NCBI RefSeq assembly: GCF_001673635.1
Contig: NZ_LZMH01000080.1
Location: 1-59,114 of the forward strand
Origin: Mycobacterium asiaticum
GTDB taxonomy: Bacteria; Actinomycetota; Actinomycetes; Mycobacteriales; Mycobacteriaceae
Direction: 5' to 3'
Length of the DNA: 59,114 bases
The notes below the pieces were generated by a model. It did not search any database. It was not told where the DNA came from and was given only the letters and a program-made list of their open reading frames with translations. The position numbers and the translations under genes are program-made. Shown piece after piece: positions 50,476 to 57,802 of this stretch. Numbering within the stretch: position 1 is the stretch's first letter; the number at the start of each line of letters is the position of its first letter.

Positions 50476-50521
50476 AAGTCCGCGCACGCCCGGCGTGTCG
50501 CGGGCTTTTACGTCTGCTCGC
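50462..50521. terminator. Long near-perfect palindrome; copy 2 of the shared repeat
   Basis: The outer 17 bp pair perfectly (50462-50478 with 50505-50521), then 6 more pairs including one G-T, then a nearly symmetric centre (cacgcc / ggcgtg). The left arm contains the stop codon of the double-TetR gene and the right arm ends 11 bp before the convergent gene's stop. Its ends (GCGAGCAGACG..TAA..) match copy 1 at 21557-21612. It should form a strong bidirectional terminator and belongs to a repeat family. Confidence 0.85.
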
Positions 50522-50531
50522 GCACTCCTGG

Positions 50532-50900
50532 CTACCGGTCCGCCACCACTAGGACCGTCGACAAATCCCGCGGGTCGACGCGGACGGGCACTTGGGCGCC
50601 CGCCGTGATGTGCGGCGCGGTCGACAGTTCCAATGCGACGCGTCGGGTGGCGCGGTATTCATCGCGCTCGGGCAGCCGGACATCGAGCACCAACTCGTGC
50701 CAAGCGCCCAGTGCGGTAGTCGCGACGTTGCGCCGGATGCCGGCAATGGTGGCGACGCCGCTGAGACCGTCTCGCATCAGCCGTTCCCGATCGGCGTTGA
50801 GCGCGTTGAGTTCTGCGAGATATCCCAGCGCCGCCCGCTTGTCGGCACGGGTGACCCGCTGGCCCGCGCTGGCCTTCCGTGCCCTCTCGAACCAGCCCAT
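50532..50900 (-). CDS. Conserved hypothetical protein (122 aa) divergent from the EF-Tu-like gene
   Basis: The ATG at 50900 begins MGWFERARKASAGQRVTRAD. An N-terminal helical part (ALGYLAELNALNADRERLMR) is followed by a beta-rich half (GVATIAGIRRNVATTALGAW, LVLDVRLP, VPVRVDPRD) that looks like a small barrel similar to DUF-type nucleic-acid or membrane-associated domains. There is no signal or membrane helix. The frame extends upstream but into the divergent gene. Only 22 bp separate the two start codons, so they share one control region. Function unknown. Confidence 0.72.
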   Translation of the reverse strand: MGWFERARKASAGQRVTRADKRAALGYLAELNALNADRERLMRDGLSGVATIAGIRRNVATTALGAWHELVLDVRLPERDEYRATRRVALELSTAPHITAGAQVPVRVDPRDLSTVLVVADR

Positions 50901-50922
50901 GGGGTCAGAGTAGCGTTGGCGC

Positions 50923-51192
50923 ATGTTTCGCATGACCGTGCAGGACGTATTCGTCATCCGCGGCCGCGGTGCGGTGGCCACCGGCCGGGTCGAGTACGGA
51001 GAATTGCGCGTCGGTGATCAGGTACGCATCAATGACGGGCCTTCGGTACGAGTGGACGCCATCGAGCAATTCCGGAAGAAGGTGGACACCGCGACCACTG
51101 GCGACAACATCGGCATCCTGCTGTCCAAACTGAAGAAGGACGACCTGGCCGCCGGGGACGTCATCACCTCGTCGGGTGCCTTTCTGTCCTAG
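50923..51192 (+). CDS. Standalone EF-Tu domain II-like beta-barrel protein (89 aa)
   Basis: The whole protein is one translation-factor-type domain 2: FRMTVQDVFVIRGRGAVATG, RVEYGELRVGDQVRIN, FRKKVDTATTGDNIGILLSK and KDDLAAGDVIT. In EF-Tu this barrel contacts tRNA and the G domain; here there is no GTPase domain. It may bind RNA or a translation partner, or work as a scaffold. Free-standing copies seem to be a mycobacterial peculiarity. It is divergent from the 122-aa gene (22 bp apart). Confidence 0.85.
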   Translation: MFRMTVQDVFVIRGRGAVATGRVEYGELRVGDQVRINDGPSVRVDAIEQFRKKVDTATTGDNIGILLSKLKKDDLAAGDVITSSGAFLS

Positions 51193-51263
51193 CCGGAAGA
51201 GACCCGCGGGGCGGGGTTGGGCAAAGCGGTTGAATTGCCCGGCGCGACCTCTATTGTCGTCCC

Positions 51264-52688
51264 ATGGCGACCGGCGGTCTCCCCCATCTGCACAGGGAGC
51301 TGTCCAACCGCCAAATACAGTTGATCGCGATCGGCGGTGCGATCGGCACCGGCTTGTTCATGGGGTCGGGACGCACGATCACCCAGGCCGGCCCAGCCGT
51401 CGTCGTGGTCTACGCCGTGATCGGATTCTTCGTATTTTTCGTGCTGCGCGCGATGGGCGAACTGCTGCTGTCCAACCTCAACTACAAGTCCTTCGTCGAC
51501 TTCGCCGCCGACCTGTTGGGACCGGCCGCGGGATTCTTCGTCGGATGGTCCTACTGGTTTGCCTGGGTGGTCACCGGCATCGGTGAAATCGTTGCGATCG
51601 TGGGCTATTCGCGGTTCTGGTGGCCCGACATCGCGTTGTGGGTACCGGCGTTGATCACGGTCCTGCTGGTGGTGCTCATCAATCTGTTCAGCGTCCGCAA
51701 CTTCGGGGAGATCGAGTTCTGGTTCGCCTTGATCAAGATCATCGCGATCCTCGGACTGATCGTGGTCGGGGTGGTCCTGGTAACCGTCGGCTTCGTCTCC
51801 CCCACCGGTGACCTCGCTACGGTCGGAAACCTCTGGACGGGCGGTGGATTCTTCGCCACCGGAGTCATGGGCCTGGTCGGTGGTTTCCAGATCGCCTTCT
51901 TCGCCTTCGTCGGCGTGGAACTGGTCGGCACCGCCGCGGCCGAAACAGCCGATCCCCGACGCACTCTTCCCCGGGCCATCAACGCCGTTCCGATGCGCAT
52001 CGCAATTTTCTATATCGGTGCGCTGCTGGCGATTCTGGCGGTGGTGCCGTGGCGGAAGGTCGCCAGTGGTGAGTCGCCGTTCGTGACCATGTTCGCTCTG
52101 GCCGGCCTGGGCGCCGCGGCGTCGATCGTGAACTTCGTCGTGATCACATCGGCGGCTTCGTCGGCCAATTCCGGCGTATTCTCCACTGGGCGAATGCTTT
52201 TCGGTCTTGCTGACGAAGGCAGCGCCCCGTCGGTATTCAGGCGACTCAACCGTGGCGGGGTGCCGGGGTCCGCAGTGCTGTTGACCGCCCCACTGTTGCT
52301 GGTCGCGATCCCGCTGCTCTACTTCGGCGGTTCGGTGATGGATGTCTTCACCGTGGTCACCACCGTCGCCTCGCTGCTGTTCATGTTCATCTGGACGATG
52401 ATCGTGATCAGTTACCTCGTCTATCGCCGGCGGTATGGCGCGCGGCACACCGAATCGATCTACAAGATGCCCGGCGGCGTGACGATGTGCTGGGCGATCC
52501 TGGCGTTCTTCGTATTCGTCGTCTGGACGCTGTCCACCGAACCGGATACAGCGGCCGGGATGATGTGGTTCCCGGCGTGGTTTGTGCTGTTGGCTGCGGG
52601 CTGGTTGATCGTTCGGCGCAGACCCGGCCGCGCCGAGCGGTACCGGATGTTCCAGGACGAGATGAACCGCCCGGCTGGACAGGTATGA
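51264..52688 (+). CDS. APC-family amino acid permease (CycA-like)
   Basis: The 474-residue protein has about 12 membrane helices. It opens LSNRQIQLIAIGGAIGTGLF with GSGRTI, the APC substrate-binding helix 1 signature, and shows YKSFVDFAADLLGPAAGFF and EFWFALIKIIAI. It is close in pattern to CycA, the D-serine/D-alanine/glycine transporter, which also takes up D-cycloserine; related members move aromatic or branched amino acids. ATG 51264 gives MATGGLPHLHRELS. Charged residues TADPRRTLPRAI mark the conserved cytoplasmic loop. It stands as its own unit, 95 bp before a small membrane protein. Confidence 0.9.
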   Translation: MATGGLPHLHRELSNRQIQLIAIGGAIGTGLFMGSGRTITQAGPAVVVVYAVIGFFVFFVLRAMGELLLSNLNYKSFVDFAADLLGPAAGFFVGWSYWFAWVVTGIGEIVAIVGYSRFWWPDIALWVPALITVLLVVLINLFSVRNFGEIEFWFALIKIIAILGLIVVGVVLVTVGFVSPTGDLATVGNLWTGGGFFATGVMGLVGGFQIAFFAFVGVELVGTAAAETADPRRTLPRAINAVPMRIAIFYIGALLAILAVVPWRKVASGESPFVTMFALAGLGAAASIVNFVVITSAASSANSGVFSTGRMLFGLADEGSAPSVFRRLNRGGVPGSAVLLTAPLLLVAIPLLYFGGSVMDVFTVVTTVASLLFMFIWTMIVISYLVYRRRYGARHTESIYKMPGGVTMCWAILAFFVFVVWTLSTEPDTAAGMMWFPAWFVLLAAGWLIVRRRPGRAERYRMFQDEMNRPAGQV

Positions 52689-52783
52689 GGCAGCAGGGTT
52701 GGGATCGGTAGCCGTGCGGCGGATGTGTAGTTGGCGCAACGACGACGCCAACGAGGCGCGCCCCACGAGAGGAAGACAACACC

Positions 52784-53053
52784 ATGAACATCGTTCCCGC
52801 CGGCATCGAACAGCAGATCAACCGCGTCGACCGGCAGCGCAGCCTGTGGATCGGCATCAGCCTGGCCGTCGTGGCCGCCGCGTCCTTCTTCCGGCTGCTC
52901 TGGATGGTCTACATCTCCATGACGTTCGGCTGGTTCGCCGGGTCGGTGGCCTTCAGCCTGGTGTTCACCGCCATCGTCGGAATCGCCGCGGCCATCGGCG
53001 CGACCGGATTCCTGACTCGCTACTACAAGGGCGCCGATTCAGACCGGCGTTGA
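52784..53053 (+). CDS. Small two-helix membrane protein (89 aa)
   Basis: The ATG at 52784 follows AGAGGAAG (about 9 nt) and encodes MNIVPAGIEQQINRVDRQRS, then two hydrophobic segments (LWIGISLAVVAAASFFRLLW and GWFAGSVAFSLVFTAIVGIA) and a short charged tail. I do not recognise a family; the context gives no firm clue, though it may be co-transcribed with the permease. A hairpin 13 bp after the stop ends the unit, which supports it as a real gene. Confidence 0.75.
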   Translation: MNIVPAGIEQQINRVDRQRSLWIGISLAVVAAASFFRLLWMVYISMTFGWFAGSVAFSLVFTAIVGIAAAIGATGFLTRYYKGADSDRR

Positions 53054-53065
53054 CCGACCGCTGGA

Positions 53066-53095
53066 ATGGTTCCGGACCCTCAGGTTCGGAACCAT
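53066..53095 (+). terminator. Hairpin terminator after the small membrane protein
   Basis: A perfect 9-bp stem (atggttccg / cggaaccat) with a 12-nt loop begins 13 bp after the stop at 53053. It also lies 21 bp beyond the end of the convergent gene at 53116, so it may terminate both. No T run follows, as is usual in mycobacteria. Confidence 0.75.
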
Positions 53096-53115
53096 CTCCC
53101 GTTTGAGGGCCGGCC

Positions 53116-53844
53116 TCAACGGTCGACGATCCGGTTCAGCGTGCTGTCGAACAGCGCGTCGAAGGGTTGTTGATGGCCGGTGCTGGCCGCGCCGGTCAGG
53201 ATCAACCCCGAGGTGCGCGCATAGGAGTAATAGTCGATGCGCGTTTCGTCGGACGGGTCGGTGCCGATCGTGGTGGTGACCGAATAGCGGAACCGTTGCG
53301 GCCCGCCGCCGGTGCGCGTGTCCTCGAGGATACGAACGGTGTAGCTACCCGCGGCGGCACTGCTGAACTGCAGGCACCGCGACACCTGAGAGGTGAATGC
53401 GTCGAACCCCGCGGAGTCGAACTCCCGGCCGATCATCAGTCGAATGTCCCTGCGGGCGGCGACCTCCGGCGGATCGGCGCGGTCATGTCCGAAGACCTCG
53501 GCCGCGTCGAAGGCGCCGGTGGACGCCACGCCGAGCACCGAGAAGCACTCCACCGGGTTGATGCCCAGGCCCTCGTCGTCGACGTGATACCTGAAGTAAC
53601 CGAACGTATCCGACAGTTGCTTGATTTCGCTGACCGTCCAGGAGGCCGGGAAGTCCTGTTCCCTGGGCAGCAGGTCGGCCAGCTGCCGATCGTTGAGTGC
53701 GGCAAGGTTCGGGGCCAGTGCGCCCTGGCTTGAATTATCTTGATGGCGTTCGGATTTGAGCACGGCCGGGACCGAAACCAGCACCGCCGCCGCCGCGATG
53801 ACGCACAGCGCGCCGGCGATCAGCCAGGGAGTTCGCGAATTCAC
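53116..53844 (-). CDS. Membrane-anchored exported protein, function unknown (downstream of pair)
   Basis: The 242-residue protein begins at GTG 53844 with one N-terminal membrane segment (PWLIAGALCVIAAAAVLVSV) and then an extracytoplasmic domain: ALNDRQLADLLPREQDFPAS, INPVECFSVLGVAS and SQVSRCLQFSSAAAGSYTV. Two cysteines (in VECFS and SRCLQF) may form a disulfide. The layout resembles mycobacterial sensor or PknH-extracellular-type domains, but the match is not firm. Its start overlaps the upstream gene's stop by 4 bp (GTGA), showing translational coupling. Confidence 0.8.
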   Translation of the reverse strand: MNSRTPWLIAGALCVIAAAAVLVSVPAVLKSERHQDNSSQGALAPNLAALNDRQLADLLPREQDFPASWTVSEIKQLSDTFGYFRYHVDDEGLGINPVECFSVLGVASTGAFDAAEVFGHDRADPPEVAARRDIRLMIGREFDSAGFDAFTSQVSRCLQFSSAAAGSYTVRILEDTRTGGGPQRFRYSVTTTIGTDPSDETRIDYYSYARTSGLILTGAASTGHQQPFDALFDSTLNRIVDR

Positions 53845-54674
53845 AATGCACGCAACCTTTGCAGCGTGCGTGCCGCAATCTGCTTCGCCCGGCCGAGTTC
53901 GTCGCCGTCCAGGTAGATCGTGCACTCCAGCAGCACGCCACGCACGGCGTAGTACGCGACGTGGTAAGTCGAAGCCGGGTCACGTCCGGCGATCGGTTTG
54001 AACGTGCGGGTCACCGCGACCGCTGCGTCGGCGCCCTCGGCCGAACGCGCCTCGACCGACGTGGTCACCTCGCGCCGGTTCTTGACCTCGCCGTCCAGGA
54101 AGTGGTTGGTGACTTGGTATGAGCCGCACCGGTCCAGCCAGTCCGAGTACTGGGCGATCTGCCCCGGACCGTCGTCGACGACCCAGATCGCGAAGCGGGC
54201 GTTGGGGCCGTGCTCATGCGACTCCCCGGTAGCTGCGGCATCGGCCGGCGGAGCGTCCTGGACGAACAACTGGGCGTACCGGTCCACGTGTACGAACGCG
54301 GCCAGCGCGGAACCGGCATGGTCAAGTACGGCGGGGATGTCCCTGCAGCTGTCCGGGGCATACAGCGCGGCAACCGGACCCTGGCTTTGCGGACCCGACG
54401 CTTTGGAGACGGTCTTGGATACGGGCGCCGTCGCGGGGCGCTCCAACCGTCCGGTCAACGAATAACCCCAGTCCTGCGGGAAATCGGTGCTCACCGGCAG
54501 CGCGGTCGCCAGCGCCCAGTTGGTGCGCGTGGCCAGGCTGCCGATGGTCGAGCGCGGTGCGGTCACCAGCACGCCGGCCGCACACATACCGAGGACGACA
54601 ACAGCGGCTCCACCCACCAGACGCGGCCAGAGAGCGCGGCGCGACGCGACGGGAGTGGGGGCGACGGCTGCCAT
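53841..54674 (-). CDS. Membrane-anchored exported protein, function unknown (upstream of pair)
   Basis: The 277-residue protein starts at ATG 54674 after a strong GGAGGAGAG site. It has an N-terminal anchor (LVGGAAVVVLGMCAAGVLVT) and an exported domain with DFPQDWGYSLTGRL, SCRDIPAVLDHAGSALAAFV and CGSYQVTNHFLDGEVKN. The DFPxxW phrase recurs in its downstream partner (QDFPASW), so the two may be distant paralogs of one exported domain that work together. Function is not recognised. The 121 bp upstream separate it from the divergent tautomerase operon. Confidence 0.8.
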   Translation of the reverse strand: MAAVAPTPVASRRALWPRLVGGAAVVVLGMCAAGVLVTAPRSTIGSLATRTNWALATALPVSTDFPQDWGYSLTGRLERPATAPVSKTVSKASGPQSQGPVAALYAPDSCRDIPAVLDHAGSALAAFVHVDRYAQLFVQDAPPADAAATGESHEHGPNARFAIWVVDDGPGQIAQYSDWLDRCGSYQVTNHFLDGEVKNRREVTTSVEARSAEGADAAVAVTRTFKPIAGRDPASTYHVAYYAVRGVLLECTIYLDGDELGRAKQIAARTLQRLRAL

Positions 54675-54795
54675 CCACTCTCCTCCCCGCGGGCCGGCCA
54701 GCGCGGCACCGCATCGCCACCGGGGTTTGCCGGGCGTAACACTATCGCGGCACGGCCGCAGAAAAGCCGATCGACACAGCGGTTACGCTCGCCAA

Positions 54796-55227
54796 GTGCC
54801 GATGATCGATCTGACGTACGTGCGCGGATCGATACGTGATGACGCGCTACGGACGCTGGCCGACGAACTGGTCACGGCGCTGCTGCGAGCCGAACGTGCG
54901 CCGGACACCCCGTTCCTGCGGGACAACACCGTGGTTTATCTGCACCCGACCGACCCTGAGGCGCAGTTGGTCGGCGGGCGGCATCCCGGCGAACCCCGGT
55001 TCCGGGTTGATGTGACAGCGTTCGACGCGGCATTGTCGACGGCGGGTAAGGAGCAGCTGGCCGCTGATGTACATGCGGCGGTCTGCGCGGCGGCGGACAT
55101 AGACCCGGGGGGTCCGCGCGCATACCACGTGTGGACATTGATCCACGAAATACCGGAAGGAAATTGGGCGGGCGCCGGCAGAGTCGTATACCGCCGCCAC
55201 GTGCAGGATCTGACGGATGAGTCTTGA
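54796..55227 (+). CDS. Tautomerase-superfamily protein (catalytic Pro1)
   Basis: GTG 54796 gives (M)PMIDLTYVRGSIRDDAL, so removal of Met exposes Pro1, the catalytic base of 4-oxalocrotonate-tautomerase/MIF-type enzymes; this decides the start over longer upstream frames. The 143-residue length with VVYLHPTDPEAQLVGG and HVWTLIHEIPEGNWAGAG suggests a fused two-unit (cis-CaaD/MSAD-like) tautomerase. Such enzymes isomerise or hydrate small keto or halo acids. It overlaps the SDR gene by 11 bp; together they probably process the same small carbonyl compound. Confidence 0.88.
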   Translation: MPMIDLTYVRGSIRDDALRTLADELVTALLRAERAPDTPFLRDNTVVYLHPTDPEAQLVGGRHPGEPRFRVDVTAFDAALSTAGKEQLAADVHAAVCAAADIDPGGPRAYHVWTLIHEIPEGNWAGAGRVVYRRHVQDLTDES

Positions 55228-55993
55228 AGGGGGTGCCGGGTTGTCGGTGCAGGATCGCGTGGCGGTGGTTACCGGTGGCGCGTCGGGAATCGGCGAGGCC
55301 ATCTGTCATGAGCTCGGCCGCCGCGGTCACCGAGTCGCGGTGCTCGATATCGACGGCGGCGCCGCCGGGCGGGTCGCCGCAGAGCTGGGTGAAAACGGTG
55401 TCACCGCAACGGGTATTGAGGTCGACGTGCGGGACCGCCCCGGCGTCGAGGCTGCGTTCGGCGCGGTACGAGCCGAGCTGGGTCCAGTCGCCGTCCTGGT
55501 GACCAGTGCGGGCAAGGCGGCGTTTGCACCCTTCGCCGACATCACCGTCGAGTCGTGGGCCGAGATCATCGACATCAACCTGACGGGAACCTTCCACTGC
55601 TGTCAGGTCGCGCTGCCGGACATGGTCGCCGCGGGGTGGGGCAGGATCGTGATGGTGTCCTCGTCGAGCGCGCAGCGGGGCTCGCCCAACATGGCCCACT
55701 ACGCCGCCGCCAAGGGCGCGGTCATCACCCTGACGAAATCGCTCGCCAGCGAGTATGCGCCGCACGGGATCACGGTCAACAACGTCCCACCGTCCAGTAT
55801 CGACACGCCGATGTCGCGGCAGTGGCAGGCCGAAGGCAGACTCGGCGCGCCCGATCAATTGGCGAAGCGAATTCCGGTGGGCCGCATGGGCTCCGCCGAT
55901 GACATCGCGGCTGCGGTCGGCTTCTTGTGCTCGCCGGAGGCAAGTTTCATCACCGGCCAGGTGCTCGGGGTCAATGGCGGCGCGGTGATGTGA
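55217..55993 (+). CDS. Short-chain dehydrogenase/reductase (FabG-like)
   Basis: The 258-residue classical SDR has the cofactor motif TGGASGIG (residues 19-26), VLDIDGG giving NAD preference (Asp after strand 2), SAG in place of NNAG, a catalytic Ser in VSSSSAQRG, and YAAAK. It ends GQVLGVNGGAVM like FabG-type reductases. It oxidises or reduces a hydroxy/keto group on an unknown substrate. The ATG overlaps the end of the tautomerase gene by 11 bp, so translation is coupled. The epoxide-hydrolase-like gene follows after 41 bp. Confidence 0.92.
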   Translation: MSLEGGAGLSVQDRVAVVTGGASGIGEAICHELGRRGHRVAVLDIDGGAAGRVAAELGENGVTATGIEVDVRDRPGVEAAFGAVRAELGPVAVLVTSAGKAAFAPFADITVESWAEIIDINLTGTFHCCQVALPDMVAAGWGRIVMVSSSSAQRGSPNMAHYAAAKGAVITLTKSLASEYAPHGITVNNVPPSSIDTPMSRQWQAEGRLGAPDQLAKRIPVGRMGSADDIAAAVGFLCSPEASFITGQVLGVNGGAVM

Positions 55994-56034
55994 TGCGGAC
56001 CCGCTGCGCCTCTTAGTGGCGTAGCGTCCCAGTC

Positions 56035-56856
56035 ATGGCCGATGAGATCAGCTACGTCGACGCCAACGGGCTGCGGTTCGCCTATCTCGAGGAGGGTTCC
56101 GGGCCGCTGGTGCTGATGCTGCACGGGTTCCCGGATACCGCGCATTCATGGGATCACCTGCGACCGCGGATCGCCGCGAAGGGGTACCGCGCGGTCAGTC
56201 CGTTCATGCGTGGATACCACCCGAGTGCGATTCCGGACCGCGACCCCGACCAGGAGACGCTGGCCCGCGACCCACTGGCGTTGATCGACGCACTGGGCGC
56301 CGCAGAGGCCATCCTCATCGGGCATGACTGGGGAGCCTCGGCCGCCTACGGTGCCGCGGGTTTGCGCCCCGACCGGGTACAAAAGCTGTTCGTGATCGGC
56401 ATCCCGCACCCCGCCGCGCTCAAGCCGACACTGAAAAAGATCTGGGGCGTGCGGCATTTCGCCGCCTACAAGCTGCCCGGTGCACCAAAGCGATTTGCGC
56501 GCAACGATTTCGCCGCATTGCCGGAGATCTACCGGCGCTGGTCGCCCACCTGGGCCCCCGAGCCCGGCGAGTTCGACGCCGTGCGCGCCAGCTTCGCGAA
56601 CGACGCCAGTCTGAACGCGGCGTTCGGGTATTACCGCAAGCTGTCCCCGGTGCCGTCCGCGTCGCTGAAGGCGCGGATCACGGTGCCCACAGTGGTTTTC
56701 GCCGGTCTCGATGACCCGATCGCCGAACCGGCCGACTATCGGTTCGCCGCGCGGGTATTCGACGGCGAATACATCGTCGAAGAGGTACCGGGTGGCCACT
56801 TCATGCACCGGGAACACCCCGAGGTGTTCGCCGAACGGCTGCTGAACTATTTGTAG
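56035..56856 (+). CDS. Alpha/beta hydrolase, epoxide-hydrolase-like
   Basis: The 273-residue protein has the oxyanion motif LHGFPDTAHSWDHL, a nucleophile elbow GHDWGAS with Asp (not Ser), acid candidates in FAGLDDPIAEP, and a His in VPGGHFMHREHP. Asp as nucleophile plus HGFP fits soluble epoxide hydrolases or dehalogenases; the cap lacks clear Tyr pairs that I can assign. It probably opens an epoxide or cleaves a halide. It is the third gene on the plus strand after the tautomerase and SDR, so a shared catabolic role is plausible. It overlaps the epimerase gene tail-to-tail by 10 bp. Confidence 0.88.
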   Translation: MADEISYVDANGLRFAYLEEGSGPLVLMLHGFPDTAHSWDHLRPRIAAKGYRAVSPFMRGYHPSAIPDRDPDQETLARDPLALIDALGAAEAILIGHDWGASAAYGAAGLRPDRVQKLFVIGIPHPAALKPTLKKIWGVRHFAAYKLPGAPKRFARNDFAALPEIYRRWSPTWAPEPGEFDAVRASFANDASLNAAFGYYRKLSPVPSASLKARITVPTVVFAGLDDPIAEPADYRFAARVFDGEYIVEEVPGGHFMHREHPEVFAERLLNYL

Positions 56857-57761
56857 CTAACGCTCACCAGATCCGGGTGATATTTCGCGGCCATCCGCCG
56901 CAACCCGTCCCGCCAGTCCACCGTGCTGCCGTCGCCGATGAGTTCGTGCAACCGGGTGACGTCGACGGGGTTGCCGCGCAACGCCTGGGCGCTTTCACTG
57001 AACACCGGCTCGCGGCCGACCAGCGTGCCGAGATAGCCACACCACTCCTGGATGCTGACGATCTGATCGCCGGCCCAGTTCACGGTGGTCGCCGGAACCG
57101 AAGCGGCCGCAAGCAGTTTCGGGATGGTGGCGATGATGTCGTCCTGGTGGATCGGGTTATAGCGGGCCGGTTCCCCGGGCGGTACCGGAATCGGGATGCC
57201 GCCGAGCATCATCTCCATGTGGTAGAACGGCCAGCCGCCGTTGTCCCCGTAGGGCACGTTCAACCGCGCGATGATGGTGGGCAATCCCAACACCCGCGCG
57301 GTCGACCGGGCCACCGCCTCGCCGGCGATCTTGGAGATCGAGTAGGTGGGAAACAACGGTTTGTGGTTGTCCCCGAGCGCGGCGCTTTCGGCGCGCACCG
57401 CGTCATCGGGCGGGTCGTAGACCGCCGCCGACGAGCAGTGCAGGAAAGCTTTCGCGTCCCGGCAGTGCGCCATCAGCAACCCGACCGATTCGGCGTTGGC
57501 GGCCAGATCCTTGTCCCACTTCCCGCTTTTCGCCACGGCCAGATTCAGCACGTAGTCGAAGTCGGCGGGCAGACCGGTGAAATCGCCGGCGGCCAGGTTG
57601 ACCCCCGCGCAGCGCACCCCGGACTGCTCAAGGGTGGTGCGGGCCGCGGCGTCGGTGAACCGGGCAATGCCCCACACTTCGTTGTCGGCCGCGAAGGCCA
57701 GGGCAACCGGGGTGGCGACCTGGCCGGTCACGCCCGTGATCAGGATCTTGGAGTCGCGCAT
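56847..57761 (-). CDS. Extended-SDR NAD-dependent epimerase/dehydratase
   Basis: The 304-residue protein starts MRDSKILITGVTGQVATPVA with GxxGxxA Rossmann motif GVTGQVA. It has the sugar-epimerase triad Ser (CSSAAVY) and YSISK, plus IIARLNVPYGDNGGWP and YNPIHQDDI. It looks like nucleotide-sugar epimerases or dehydratases, though related members act on other carbonyls. ATG 57761 is used. It runs toward and overlaps the epoxide-hydrolase-like gene by 10 bp and lies 41 bp downstream of the PE_PGRS frame's stop on the same strand. Confidence 0.9.
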   Translation of the reverse strand: MRDSKILITGVTGQVATPVALAFAADNEVWGIARFTDAAARTTLEQSGVRCAGVNLAAGDFTGLPADFDYVLNLAVAKSGKWDKDLAANAESVGLLMAHCRDAKAFLHCSSAAVYDPPDDAVRAESAALGDNHKPLFPTYSISKIAGEAVARSTARVLGLPTIIARLNVPYGDNGGWPFYHMEMMLGGIPIPVPPGEPARYNPIHQDDIIATIPKLLAAASVPATTVNWAGDQIVSIQEWCGYLGTLVGREPVFSESAQALRGNPVDVTRLHELIGDGSTVDWRDGLRRMAAKYHPDLVSVSYK

Positions 57762-57802
57762 GCGCTGATCGTATGCGGATGCCGAACGTTGCCGCCGGGT
57801 GG

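Noticed and set aside
51189..52766. A 525-codon frame on the minus strand opposite the amino acid permease.
   Set aside because: The + strand gene has the permease signature and about 12 membrane helices; the antisense frame is a His/Asp/Arg-rich product of the codon bias.
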